Assembly (NCBI GenBank): GCA_002451555.1 | Contig: DKCU01000077.1 | Span: 35,960-51,777 of the forward strand | Length of the DNA: 15,818 nt | Origin: Candidatus Segatella albertsiae | GTDB taxonomy: Bacteria; Bacteroidota; Bacteroidia; Bacteroidales; Bacteroidaceae | Direction: 5' to 3' | In this document: positions 1 to 7,792 of the stretch, piece by piece | Layout of the letters: every line of letters begins with the position of its first letter | Position numbering within the stretch: position 1 is the stretch's first letter | Notes under the pieces: generated by a model | The model's database searches: none | What the model was told of the DNA's origin: nothing | Seen by the model: only the letters and a program-made list of their open reading frames with translations | Made by a program: the position numbers and the translations under genes

Positions 1-52
1 ATAAGCATTTGGAATCGTTTAAACAGTTCGGAGAGAGGGTTGTTTTGTTCAT
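1..52 (-). CDS. Partial gene, probable HipA-type kinase (HipT-like), 5' end only
   Basis: Only the first 17 codons lie in the window (MNKTTLSPNCLNDSKCL), and the gene runs off the left edge. The start is the ATG at 50-52. A good ribosome binding site (AAAGGAG) lies 7-8 nt upstream, which supports a real gene start. The preceding gene ends at 70, leaving a 17-nt gap, so the genes are very likely co-transcribed. Too little protein is visible to recognise a domain. The call rests on context: a stand-alone HipA N-terminal domain is normally followed by a separate gene for the HipA kinase core, which phosphorylates a protein target such as an aminoacyl-tRNA synthetase. That a gene starts here is fairly sure. 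Its identity is inference. Confidence 0.55.
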   Translation of the reverse strand, partial: MNKTTLSPNCLNDSKCL

Positions 53-69
53 GTTAATGCTCCTTTCTT

Positions 70-417
70 TTATTTCCCTAAGGAATTATCATTTGTATTC
101 TTTTCTGTTGGTATGACACTGACGGCTCCGATGCAATCTTTGCAACAAGCCAATAGAAGCGACATCCTGTCTCTTTGGTTTATCTTCCAACTATTCTCTG
201 CTATGTTCAGTAGCCATCCTTCGGGAATCAATCCGTCGAAGAAGGGGAAGAGTACCGAGTCATGGTAAGGCTCTTGGGATAACGGGAGTGTCAAGCTCAC
301 CGCCTCTGCATTTTGCGATGCGAGATAATCTGCATCGTATGCAAAGGTGAAGCCTGTTTCATCTTCTGTTAATAAGCCAACGAATTGATCGTAGAGAAAA
401 ATCTTTCCTTGTTTCAT
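70..417 (-). CDS. Stand-alone HipA N-terminal domain protein (HipS-like)
   Basis: This 115-aa protein matches the N-terminal subdomain of HipA kinases (Couple_hipA type) and little else. It starts with a beta-rich segment (GKIFLYDQFVGLLTEDE), followed by residues typical of the family: YLASQNAEAVSLTLPLS at about 31-47, and FFDGLIPEGWLL at about 59-70, which corresponds to the FFDNLLPEG-type motif of HipA. The kinase core is absent. In the HipBST system of enteropathogenic E. coli O127:H6, a protein of this kind (HipS) is a separate polypeptide that neutralises the HipT kinase. Here the start codon lies 2 nt after the stop of the XRE gene, which suggests translational coupling, and another gene starts 17 nt downstream. 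The domain assignment is strong. The antitoxin role is inferred from gene order. Confidence 0.85.
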   Translation of the reverse strand: MKQGKIFLYDQFVGLLTEDETGFTFAYDADYLASQNAEAVSLTLPLSQEPYHDSVLFPFFDGLIPEGWLLNIAENSWKINQRDRMSLLLACCKDCIGAVSVIPTEKNTNDNSLGK

Positions 418-419
418 TT

Positions 420-686
420 TTAATCTCGTTTAATAGGTACTGGTCCTACTTCATGTCCGAAAAGCAGGAGTACTTGGTTTACTTTGTCGAGGCGAAGGGT
501 TTCTTTGCCTTGTTCCAGCTCTCGCACGAATCTCAGGCCTACACCCGATTTTGCGGCAAGGTCAACCTGTGTCAAGCCGAATTGCTTGCGCATTTCCTTG
601 ATGTAAGTTGATAATGTATTGCTCATATTCTTTGCATTTTCGTCCTTTATATAACTTTTATGGGTATAATTTGCATATAGAGACAT
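420..686 (-). CDS. XRE-family HTH regulator (HipB-like)
   Basis: This small DNA-binding protein has a single XRE-type helix-turn-helix: IKEMRKQFGLTQVDLAAKSGVGLRFVRELEQGK, then LRLDKVNQVLLLFGHEVG. The GLTQxxLA and R-x-LEQGK residues are classic HTH_3 positions. The end at 420 is firm. Two starts are possible. An ATG at 686 gives 88 aa, with GAAAGGG about 11 nt upstream lying inside the operator. An internal ATG at 626 gives 68 aa (MSNTLSTYIKEM), which better fits the usual length of HipB proteins. The gene is first in a row of three and sits beside three copies of a likely operator, so it probably represses its own operon and binds the Hip partners. The family call is secure; the start is open. 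Confidence 0.85.
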   Translation of the reverse strand: MSLYANYTHKSYIKDENAKNMSNTLSTYIKEMRKQFGLTQVDLAAKSGVGLRFVRELEQGKETLRLDKVNQVLLLFGHEVGPVPIKRD

Positions 687-691
687 GCTTG

Positions 692-790
692 TTTATACCC
701 TTTCGGGTGCAAATATACAAAGAATATATAAAATTACACCCGAAAAGGTATAAATTATAGTAAGATTTAACTATTTATACCCTTTCGGGG
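692..790. promoter_or_regulatory. Three operator copies and promoter of the hip-like operon
   Basis: Three near-identical sites are present: TTTATACCCTTTCGGGTG at 692-709, its inverted form CACCCGAAAAGGTATAAA at 737-754, and TTTATACCCTTTCGGGG at 774-790. The best copy has a symmetric core ACCC-N4-GGGT. Centres are about 40 bp apart, close to four helical turns, so the copies face similar sides of the helix. On the minus strand TATATTTG (complement of 712-719) is a good Bacteroidota -7 element, located between copies 1 and 2, so a bound repressor would block it. A HipB-like protein is the obvious candidate binder (inference). Confidence 0.75.
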
Positions 791-833
791 CTTTCTTCGT
801 TGGGCTTTTGCAGAATTATGGTGCCCTCTATCA

Positions 834-2028
834 TTATTCCACTTTCTCCCTGTATTTATATACCACGGCATCCAATTCACCCATCATCGAAGGGGCATAG
901 TAGCGATAGAGACTTTTCGAGAACCCTTGGCGAACCTCCTCGTTTGGAAATCCGAGGCGATACATGCGTAGTTTTCGGTTGTACTCCTTGATGGTGAGAT
1001 AGCCACTCTGATAGAGCACTGGGATTGGGTCGGTAATTTTGTCGGTTGGTACATCGAAGCGACTCTCTCTTGCCCAAAGATTATCAAGCAGGAGCATATC
1101 CATGCCATTCTGTTGCAATAGTTCTATCAAGAACGTCGGGGTACCTGAGGTGAACCAATAGCTATTGAAATCTTTGTCATCCAAAGCATTGATGATGCTA
1201 TACGGATTGAATATGTCGGGACAATTCGGGGTGAAATGATAGCCATCATAGTGCTCCTTCAATTGCTCGATTGTCTCTTCGATGGTCAAGCCATTGTGCT
1301 CAGCCAGCGCCTCGATGCCTTCCTTGAAATCGTTGACGAGTTGCTCCTTGGTGATGCCGCAGATGTCGCTGTACTCATCTTTCATACTGATGTTCTTCAA
1401 GTTGTTCAACTCGCTGAAGATGCTGAGCTGGCTAAACTTGGAAATGCCAGTGATGAGGACGAAACGAAGATTTCCCTCTTGTTTTTTTAGAGGGCTAAAG
1501 AAATCTCGCATGATATTGCGGATTTGGTCTTGGAGTGTTTTGTCGCTCATGGAATCGTGCATAGGCGCATCATATTCATCAATGAGTACCACTGCTTGCT
1601 TACCTGTTCTTTGGATGGCGGTTTCTAATATGGCAGTCAGACGTGCGCTGTAGGCTTTCGATTTATCGGCCTTTAGCCCATATACCTCTTCCTGTCGCAT
1701 CAAGATAAAATTGAGTATGGCGTGTAGGTTCTCCAAAGAGTAATATTTGCCACCGCTCAAATCTAAATGAATGACAGGATATTCCGTCCATTCCTGCTCC
1801 AACTTTTCGATGGCGAGTCCCTTGAACAGCTCCTTCTTTTCCCTCGAAATATGCTTGAAGCGTAGATACGAAAAGACTCTTTCCGAATCGTCTTGGACGA
1901 CTCAGAAAATGGAATTTGGCGTAATGTGCCAAACGATATGCTACGTCCGTCTTGTCGGCATAGTAATAGTTTCCCTTCGCTATCTCGGAGAAGGTCTGTA
2001 TTCCCAATGGATATTTCTTTGCTGCCAT
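834..2028 (-). pseudogene. AAA-ATPase_like (PD-(D/E)XK-associated) gene, frameshifted and C-terminally truncated
   Basis: The first 64 codons from the ATG at 2028 give MAAKKYPLGIQTFSEI, then the YYADKT motif and a P-loop-like SRPRRFGKSL (residues 43-52), as in the AAA-ATPase_like family (PF09820). After FEGK, near 1830-1837, the frame breaks: one extra base relative to the expected GKKELFKGL. The protein continues in another frame (KGLAIEKLEQEW) to a Walker B-like VVLIDEYDAP, and then to family-typical sequence such as GFPNEEVRQGFSKSLYRYY. It then stops at 834 in three closely spaced stops (TAATGATAG). Family members normally carry a C-terminal PD-(D/E)XK nuclease domain (PF08011), which is missing here. 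A -7 element lies just upstream. A sequencing error could explain the single-base shift but not the missing domain. Confidence 0.85.
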
Positions 2029-2056
2029 ACCTTATTATATTTGTCGTATATGGTTG

Positions 2057-2064
2057 CAAAGATA
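2057..2064 (-). promoter_or_regulatory. -7 element for the AAA-ATPase_like pseudogene
   Basis: On the minus strand TATCTTTG matches the Bacteroidota -7 consensus TAnnTTTG and is followed by C and an AT-rich leader of about 28 nt before the ATG at 2028. The -33 element is weak: no clear TTTG is found 19-21 nt upstream. Confidence 0.5.
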
Positions 2065-2121
2065 GTGATTATTTTTGAATAACCGCTATTTTTAGCATAG
2101 TATTTTTGGTATTCTTTGCAT

Positions 2122-2823
2122 TTATTCCACGATTAAAGTTTCTCCCTCATGTCGGACATTCACTTTCTCAAAATGATTCATCAGTTCGATGATGTCATCC
2201 AAACCCATGCCTTCCGTCAGTTGGAGATAGAGACGGATATGTCGTGAAGCCTCGTTCTGGTAAACCACTTTGAGATGGAAGTGCTGGGCGATAGGGGTCA
2301 GGATAGCTTGCAACTCAGCGTTCTCATATACCAGAGGAAGCTTTTTGGTTGATGCACTATCTGCCTTTTCACTAGGTGCAGTGTTTGCGATAGCAGTGGC
2401 TTGCTTGGTGGAATCACTGCGTTCCGCAACCAGCTCTTTGTTATTATCAACCTCCTCTTGGTGACTATGAGTTGCCAAGTGGATGGCTGCAAAGGCAATG
2501 CCGGAAATCACGAGCACTGCGGCGATTGCCGCCACCTTTCGCATTGGAGACCAAAGAGGAACAATCTTGGAAGATGTTTTCTCTTTATGATCTTGTTCTT
2601 CACTCTCCTTTGTTTTCTTCAGTCTTTCCCATTCTTCAGAAATCGAAGGCATAGCCATCTCTTCCTTCGACTTCTTGTAGTCGAGGGCTTCACGAGTTTC
2701 TACCATCTGCTGGTAGATTTCCTTTACCTCGGAATCTGTCAGGAGATTATCCTTCTGAGACTCCGTGTAGTTCTCAGGGTGTTCCAACAGGTCGAGCAGT
2801 ATGTCAAGTTTTTCTTGTTTCAT
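2122..2823 (-). CDS. Anti-sigma factor-like membrane protein with C-terminal DUF4974 (FecR-type) domain
   Basis: With the ATG at 2823 the protein is 233 aa. This start is preferred because AAAGGA lies 8 nt upstream and the sequence begins MKQEKLDILLDLLEHPENY, like small Bacteroidota anti-sigma proteins. A TTG at 2913 would add 30 residues made largely from a duplicated DNA segment. The N-terminal 80 residues are charged and helical and would hold the sigma factor in the cytoplasm. One membrane helix spans about residues 97-114 (AAIAAVLVISGIAFAAI), followed by a polar linker. Residues about 162-233 (LPLVYENAELQAILTPIAQ to the end) match DUF4974, a periplasmic fold related to STN domains. The central FecR domain of classical members is absent. 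It lies directly downstream of an ECF sigma gene, its probable partner. Confidence 0.8.
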   Translation of the reverse strand: MKQEKLDILLDLLEHPENYTESQKDNLLTDSEVKEIYQQMVETREALDYKKSKEEMAMPSISEEWERLKKTKESEEQDHKEKTSSKIVPLWSPMRKVAAIAAVLVISGIAFAAIHLATHSHQEEVDNNKELVAERSDSTKQATAIANTAPSEKADSASTKKLPLVYENAELQAILTPIAQHFHLKVVYQNEASRHIRLYLQLTEGMGLDDIIELMNHFEKVNVRHEGETLIVE

Positions 2824-2885
2824 TTCTTCGTTCCTTTCTTTTTTATTAAGCAATTCCCTTTGCTTGGACGTCTTCAAGCGTCGAG

Positions 2886-2936
2886 AATCACCATGTTTGT
2901 AATCATTCGGCAAATCACTATGTTTGTAATCATTCG
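2886..2936. repeat. 27-bp-period direct duplication between sigma and anti-sigma genes
   Basis: Two 24-nt copies at 2886-2909 and 2913-2936 differ at one base, with 27 nt from start to start. The right copy includes the end of the sigma gene (LKVFE plus stop). The duplication lengthens the spacer before the anti-sigma gene. Confidence 0.85.
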
Positions 2937-3520
2937 AAAACTTTCAGTTTCTCCCTCAGCGTTCGCAAGCCTTTGACGATATGCTTGTTTACCGCCGAAA
3001 TGCTGATGCCGAGTTCTTCGGCGGTTTCTCGATACGAGCAACCTTCGCCATAGCACATTCTGATGACGGCGGCTGTTTGATGCGACAGGTCGTGGTCGAT
3101 GCAATCCATGGTGGCTTGCCATCGTTCCTCCAATCGGCTGGGTTCCTCCAGTCGGATAGACTCCTCATTCGAAAGTGGGAGAAACTTGATGAGCCTCTCG
3201 TCCCTCTTTTTCTTGGAGATGATGTTGAGGCAAGCGTTCTTCACACTTCGCATCAAATAGGCGGAAGCGGTCTCTTCCCGCAAGAAAGACTCTTTTGAAG
3301 GAGAATCTTTCGAGATGGATTCTTTTGAAGCCTCAGTCTTTGAGATTGACTTTTTCGGAACCTCCTCTTGCGAGAATTTATCCCACAACTTGGAGAAAAC
3401 GTCGCTCACCACATCCCTAGCTTCTTCGTTGTCATGGAGCAAGGCAAAGGCTAAGCGAAACATTCGCTCGTAATGGTTGTGGAACAGCCGTTCCAACTGT
3501 TGTTCTTTTTCTTCTGTCAT
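2930..3520 (-). CDS. ECF-type RNA polymerase sigma-70 factor
   Basis: This 196-aa protein has both ECF sigma regions. Region 2 begins at LFHNHYERMFRLAFALLHDNEEARDVVSDVFSKLWDKF (about 12-49) and resumes at AYLMRSVKNACLNIISKKKRD (about 87-107). Region 4 is at about 135-190 (TAAVIRMCYGEGCSYRETAEELGISISAVNKHI, then GLRTLREKL), with a clear helix-turn-helix. An unusual Ser/Lys/Glu-rich insert at about residues 50-82 splits region 2 where other family members have only some ten residues. The insert contains a 10-aa tandem repeat. The gene starts 29 nt after the lipoprotein stop and precedes the anti-sigma-like gene. It probably directs transcription of a surface-protein regulon, possibly its own operon. 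The family call is certain; the regulon is unknown. Confidence 0.93.
   Translation of the reverse strand: MTEEKEQQLERLFHNHYERMFRLAFALLHDNEEARDVVSDVFSKLWDKFSQEEVPKKSISKTEASKESISKDSPSKESFLREETASAYLMRSVKNACLNIISKKKRDERLIKFLPLSNEESIRLEEPSRLEERWQATMDCIDHDLSHQTAAVIRMCYGEGCSYRETAEELGISISAVNKHIVKGLRTLREKLKVFE
3288..3347. repeat. 30-bp tandem repeat inside the sigma factor gene
   Basis: Two adjacent 30-nt units at 3288-3317 and 3318-3347 share GAyTCTTTTGAAG and a TCTTT..GAGAT block. In the protein they give SISKTEASKE and SISKDSPSKE, residues 58-77. Because the unit is a multiple of three, copy number can change without breaking the frame. Confidence 0.85.
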
Positions 3521-3549
3521 TGTCTTTTCTGTCTTGTTTCTACTCGAAT

Positions 3550-5154
3550 TTATTTTCTCGGCTCAGCATGAATATAATAGTAGCTTTTCTGAGGGTTCTC
3601 CTTGTCTTTCTTCCATATTAAGGCGACATGAGAACCATTATAACCAGAATTTTGGAAAGGAGTATCAGCATACCAGTACATCACGATGTCTGCATCCTTG
3701 GGCAAAGCCTTGAAATAACTACGATACTTTTCTATGTTGGATTCATCCACCACAACGTGCTTGCTGCCCTCGTAAGAATTATACATTCCATAATAGGAAT
3801 CCATCAAGTCTGCCAATTCTTTCTTTTCTTTCTCCAAGGTCTTCTCCAAAGAACTGTCATTCGAATCGTCATCACTTGGAGTGATCGTCACGATGGAACG
3901 CAACTCCACATAAGGACTGTTAGGATATTCTGGAGAAATGCGTGGCGAGAGCAATCTGAATCGCTTGCCTTGGTCGAAGATGCAGCGCATATCTTCATCT
4001 GGATTGGAAGGGTGTTGCAAGTCGGACGAACTGAAATCGTAACCTAAGAACCCTTGGTTCCAAAGCGTGACTGCTGTACCAGATCCATAAACGATACGGC
4101 CTCCCTTATATCCGTAAGCAGTAATCTGAGTCAGTCTGCCATCTGTATTCACGTGGAAGAAATAAGAGCTCAACTGATATGAAACCTCATGATGACCGGA
4201 AGTATTTCGAAGGCTCACTACTCTGTCTGGCATTCCCTGACATGTCCAAACGATGGAATCAAAATATTGATAGTAAGGATTACTTGAAAAGTTATTGCCT
4301 TTCTCGTCTGTCAATTCCAATCTCACCTGTCTGAACGATTGAAATTTCGAATGATAATAATCATATCCATCCTCAGCGTTTACGTATGAGCATCGGATGT
4401 AGTACTGACAATCGTCAGGGATTTTCGGCTCCTCTTCCTTTTCGCTCTTATCTATGGAATAGGTATTTTTCACGTTGCTCATCTCGTTAGATGTCAAGCG
4501 CTTGCGCACTACCAATGCGAAGATGGACTCCACCTTGTTGTCGCCCATTATCTTCGAGCCGATTTTCTCCAACGTATATAGATAGGTATTTTCGCCAGAG
4601 TTCTTCCCATCCAATACTTGCAAATATCTCCAGTCCTTGCCGAGATTACTTGGCTTGTCACACAAGATGATGCCTCGCTCGTCGTCATACGACCATGCAA
4701 GTTTTTGGAAACACTTTTCGCTCGTTTCTGCATCGCTATAGAATTTCTTCAGTTCACTATTCGACAGAAACTGGTAGATAGTAGGCGAATAACTGCTATA
4801 GCCTTTTTGATAATCGTCCCCATCGGAGTTGCTCTCCATGCCTTCTCGATAATCGGAAGTGGAAAGCTTGCCATCCGATTTCACTTGATAAATGCCCACA
4901 GGTTGCCAACCATAGTCCACGAGAACTTTCTCCAGTTCTTGTGCAGACAGAGGCTTTGTATCTTGCAAAAGGCAACACCCATCTTCACTTACCACATAAG
5001 ACTTGTCGAACAGCCCCTTGTTGTTCCAAGGAAGACTATCCAACTCATCGTTGTCACTGCTACAACTCGACATTGCCACCATTGCAAGCATAGCCACAAC
5101 AAGCATCAGCAATGTCTTTCTTATCAGAAAAATCTTAGAAAGATTACGTTCCAT
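3550..5154 (-). CDS. Large lipoprotein of unknown function
   Basis: With the ATG at 5154 the protein is 534 aa; an ATG at 5178 would add eight residues. The preferred start gives a normal lipoprotein signal peptide: a basic start (MERNLSKIFLIRK), a hydrophobic stretch (TLLMLVVAMLAMVAM), and lipobox SSC with Cys at residue 31, followed by SSDNDE. Ser after Cys, then acidic residues, is common in exported Bacteroidota lipoproteins. The body is rich in Tyr, Ser and Asp and contains a charged helix near LEKTLEKEKKELADLMDSYYG before a compact C-terminal segment ending YYYIHAEPRK. I recognise no enzyme or binding family. It lies about 25 nt downstream of the beta-barrel gene and 29 nt upstream of the sigma gene, so it is probably co-transcribed and may act with the barrel at the outer membrane (inference). 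Confidence 0.85.
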   Translation of the reverse strand: MERNLSKIFLIRKTLLMLVVAMLAMVAMSSCSSDNDELDSLPWNNKGLFDKSYVVSEDGCCLLQDTKPLSAQELEKVLVDYGWQPVGIYQVKSDGKLSTSDYREGMESNSDGDDYQKGYSSYSPTIYQFLSNSELKKFYSDAETSEKCFQKLAWSYDDERGIILCDKPSNLGKDWRYLQVLDGKNSGENTYLYTLEKIGSKIMGDNKVESIFALVVRKRLTSNEMSNVKNTYSIDKSEKEEEPKIPDDCQYYIRCSYVNAEDGYDYYHSKFQSFRQVRLELTDEKGNNFSSNPYYQYFDSIVWTCQGMPDRVVSLRNTSGHHEVSYQLSSYFFHVNTDGRLTQITAYGYKGGRIVYGSGTAVTLWNQGFLGYDFSSSDLQHPSNPDEDMRCIFDQGKRFRLLSPRISPEYPNSPYVELRSIVTITPSDDDSNDSSLEKTLEKEKKELADLMDSYYGMYNSYEGSKHVVVDESNIEKYRSYFKALPKDADIVMYWYADTPFQNSGYNGSHVALIWKKDKENPQKSYYYIHAEPRK

Positions 5155-5203
5155 AAACTTAGAATATATCATAACCATGTTTTATTACTTTGGATGATGA
5201 TTT

Positions 5204-7792
5204 TTACAATCTGTTTTTCTCTGCCTTACCAGCACCCGTACCCTTGTACTTGCTTCGACTGACATTGAACTTGTAGGTCAATAAGCAAAAGAATTTCCGG
5301 GTATCCATGTACTTTCTGTTACTTACATCGCTCGTACCATAGACCAATCGGGAGGATGTGCGATATGTGGCAAATAGGTCATTTGCCCCCATTCGAACAT
5401 TGAGACGGTCGTGGAAGAAGCTCTTGTTTACCGATACATCCACGCCTCCCTGTGCCATCCATTCCAGCGTCTCGGAATGACCACGGGAATTATAGCTCAT
5501 ATTGAGATTCAACAGCCATTCATCGGGTAATGTAAATGTATTACTGAACATCCCCACAAAGAGTGGTTTCCCATACGATTTTTCTCCGATTTTGAGGTAC
5601 TGCTTTCTTATGTTGGCATTCAGCACAGGTTGCCACCACCCAATCTTTGGCGAAGCCGTGAACCCCACGTTGAACCTCTGCCCATGCTTCAAATTGCGAT
5701 ATGTGTACATGCTGATGAGTTCGCTGTCTTGATAAGGTTCGATAATCCAATAGCAAGGATCGACCACATAGCGCCAGTTGGCAAACACCTGAAGCCACCT
5801 ATACCCAATGTTCACCCCGACCTGATGCTCATAGGAAGGCTGGAGCAAAGGATTTCCACCTTGGTAATAATAACGGCTATTGTACTGCACATTGCTACTC
5901 AACTGGCTGTAGGATGGTCGATTGACCGTAACCTTATAACTGGCACTCACCTTCACATTCTTCAAAGGGAAACTCAGAGACAAGCTTGGGAAGATATGGT
6001 CGTATTTGCGACTTTGGTCAGGCACGAAATACTCCTTCTTTTCCTCGCTCCAATAATCCTCACCCGTATTATAATAGTTGGACGAAACATGCTCGTATCT
6101 CAGTCCAGCATTCAGCTCCAGCTTATGCAATCTTGCCGCATAGGTCGCAAAGATAGCCAGATTGCTTTCCTTCACTTGGTCATCGGTCTTGCCAGGCAAG
6201 TCATCGCCTTGTTCGTCTATCGTATAAAGGTTGGCACGACAACTCTCGGTCAGCTCATTGCCCACCTTCAGCGAACCTTTCCACATGGGGATGGTGACCA
6301 CCAGCTTGGAGGCGTGCATCCAACTATCTGCCTTGAAGTCGGTCTGTATCGTGCGACTGCCTTCCCCATGCACTCCCAATTCCTCCGTCTCTTGCGATAG
6401 TCCCGACTTCGTGAGATAGATTTCCCCATTCCAGTCGATGCTCACCTTGCCAATTTGTCCTGCGTAGTAAGCCGTGATGTCGTGGGTAGGACGAGGCTTG
6501 AACTTGCAAAACATCTCGTTGGTGTAACTTTCCGCCAAACTTCCATCCTTCCATACATCCATGAGCGAGTTCCACTTTCCTCTACTCCAAGGATTGATGT
6601 CCAGTTCATAGGTCGCTCCCACGGAGTGCTTGTCATTGAACACATAGTTGAAGCCCAGACTTCCACTCGTATAGTAATACTTGTTCTTGATGGTCAAGTC
6701 TTCCTTTATGTCCATGAGCGTCTTGCCATAAAGCTTGTTGTCGTTGTGCTGGTCTTGCTGGAGCTGAAACAATCCTCCATACAAGGTGGAGAAAATGTCC
6801 AGTCCACGATGCCGATATGTCAAGTCAAGCACTTCCCGATGGTTGTCCTGATGGTTACGCTCATACGTTTGTCGGTATTGCAAGCCAAATCCATCCCCTT
6901 TCTTTCTGGCGGTCTTAATTTTGATGACTGCATTGTAGGTGGCATCATATTCCGCCCCTGGCTCCGTGATGATTTCAACATGCTTGATGTCGGATGAGCC
7001 GAGACGGTCAAGTTCCACGTTTCCCTTTACCTTCTTGTTGTCGATATAGATGAGCGGAGTACCCTTTCCGAGCACTTCCAGTTCTCCATTTCTCTGAACC
7101 ACTCTTGGCAGTTGCTTCAGCACATCTTCGGCGGAACCCATCTTTGCCAAAGCCGTTCCCTCCACGCGAGCCACGAGTCCATCTGTAGTCATCTTGAATG
7201 GCTGGTGATGTCCTTTCACCACCACCTTCTGAAGGTTCATCGTCGCCTCCTTGAGAGTAATCGCCCCTAGCTTGCCAGTTGTATAAGTTCCATACGTCGT
7301 ATGATAGCCCACGCAACTCACCTTTACGATAGCCTTTCTCGCCTCGCAAGGAATCACAAACTGTCCGTTCTCATTCGTCACGCCTCCCGTAATAAAGGTG
7401 GAGTCGCCGACATTGAGCAAGGCTACATTGGCGAAATCCACAGGGCGGCGATGCGTATCGATGATGCGTCCCATCATCTTGGAGGCAGACTTCTGTGTAC
7501 ATTCCACGAAAATATTCTCACCTTCTATCGTCACCTTCATCGGATAGAAACCGATGATTTGCCGAATGGCATCGAGAGTCGTGCGTTTCACGACATTCGT
7601 AGTGACGGTGAAGTCCTCTAATTCATTGTACATGAAGTTGATGCGATAATCCGTCGTGTTCTTTGCCAGGAAAGTGAGGGCTTCCGACATCGAAGTGTTG
7701 CGGAAGTTATGAGTGATGCGTTGGGCATGGATGGGTAGCAATGGTAAGAAAGCCATCACCACCAGCACTCGTATTTTTTGTCTTATCTTCAT
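5204..7792 (-). CDS. Outer-membrane beta-barrel protein with STN and carboxypeptidase-like domains
   Basis: This 862-aa protein has a signal peptide (residues 1 to about 23, ending LLPIHA). An STN-like domain follows at about 27-95 (ALTFLAKNTTDYRINFMYN to NIFVEC). Next is a CarboxypepD_reg-like beta-sandwich at about 107-185 (GRIIDTHRRPVDFANVALL, GGVTNENGQF). A plug-like region covers about 190-295 (EDVLKQLPRVVQRNGELEVLGKG, IKHVEIITEPGAEYDATYNAVIKI), followed by a long barrel of the OMP_b-brl_3 type with many alternating aromatic strands. The STN domain is the part that passes signals to FecR-type anti-sigma proteins in transducing receptors. Here such a protein is encoded in the same apparent operon. 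No SusD partner is present, so a SusCD-type nutrient transporter is unlikely. The ligand is unknown. Confidence 0.9.
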   Translation of the reverse strand: MKIRQKIRVLVVMAFLPLLPIHAQRITHNFRNTSMSEALTFLAKNTTDYRINFMYNELEDFTVTTNVVKRTTLDAIRQIIGFYPMKVTIEGENIFVECTQKSASKMMGRIIDTHRRPVDFANVALLNVGDSTFITGGVTNENGQFVIPCEARKAIVKVSCVGYHTTYGTYTTGKLGAITLKEATMNLQKVVVKGHHQPFKMTTDGLVARVEGTALAKMGSAEDVLKQLPRVVQRNGELEVLGKGTPLIYIDNKKVKGNVELDRLGSSDIKHVEIITEPGAEYDATYNAVIKIKTARKKGDGFGLQYRQTYERNHQDNHREVLDLTYRHRGLDIFSTLYGGLFQLQQDQHNDNKLYGKTLMDIKEDLTIKNKYYYTSGSLGFNYVFNDKHSVGATYELDINPWSRGKWNSLMDVWKDGSLAESYTNEMFCKFKPRPTHDITAYYAGQIGKVSIDWNGEIYLTKSGLSQETEELGVHGEGSRTIQTDFKADSWMHASKLVVTIPMWKGSLKVGNELTESCRANLYTIDEQGDDLPGKTDDQVKESNLAIFATYAARLHKLELNAGLRYEHVSSNYYNTGEDYWSEEKKEYFVPDQSRKYDHIFPSLSLSFPLKNVKVSASYKVTVNRPSYSQLSSNVQYNSRYYYQGGNPLLQPSYEHQVGVNIGYRWLQVFANWRYVVDPCYWIIEPYQDSELISMYTYRNLKHGQRFNVGFTASPKIGWWQPVLNANIRKQYLKIGEKSYGKPLFVGMFSNTFTLPDEWLLNLNMSYNSRGHSETLEWMAQGGVDVSVNKSFFHDRLNVRMGANDLFATYRTSSRLVYGTSDVSNRKYMDTRKFFCLLTYKFNVSRSKYKGTGAGKAEKNRL

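Noticed and set aside
5630..6400. Long plus-strand frame of 256 codons opposite the beta-barrel gene
   Set aside because: It lies wholly inside the barrel gene on the other strand. Its composition (many Ile, His, Leu) is that of antisense translation and it has no family features.
5204..7792. SusC-type polysaccharide transporter
   Set aside because: The protein has STN and plug-like parts but is shorter than SusC, has an OMP_b-brl_3-type barrel, and no SusD-like gene is adjacent.
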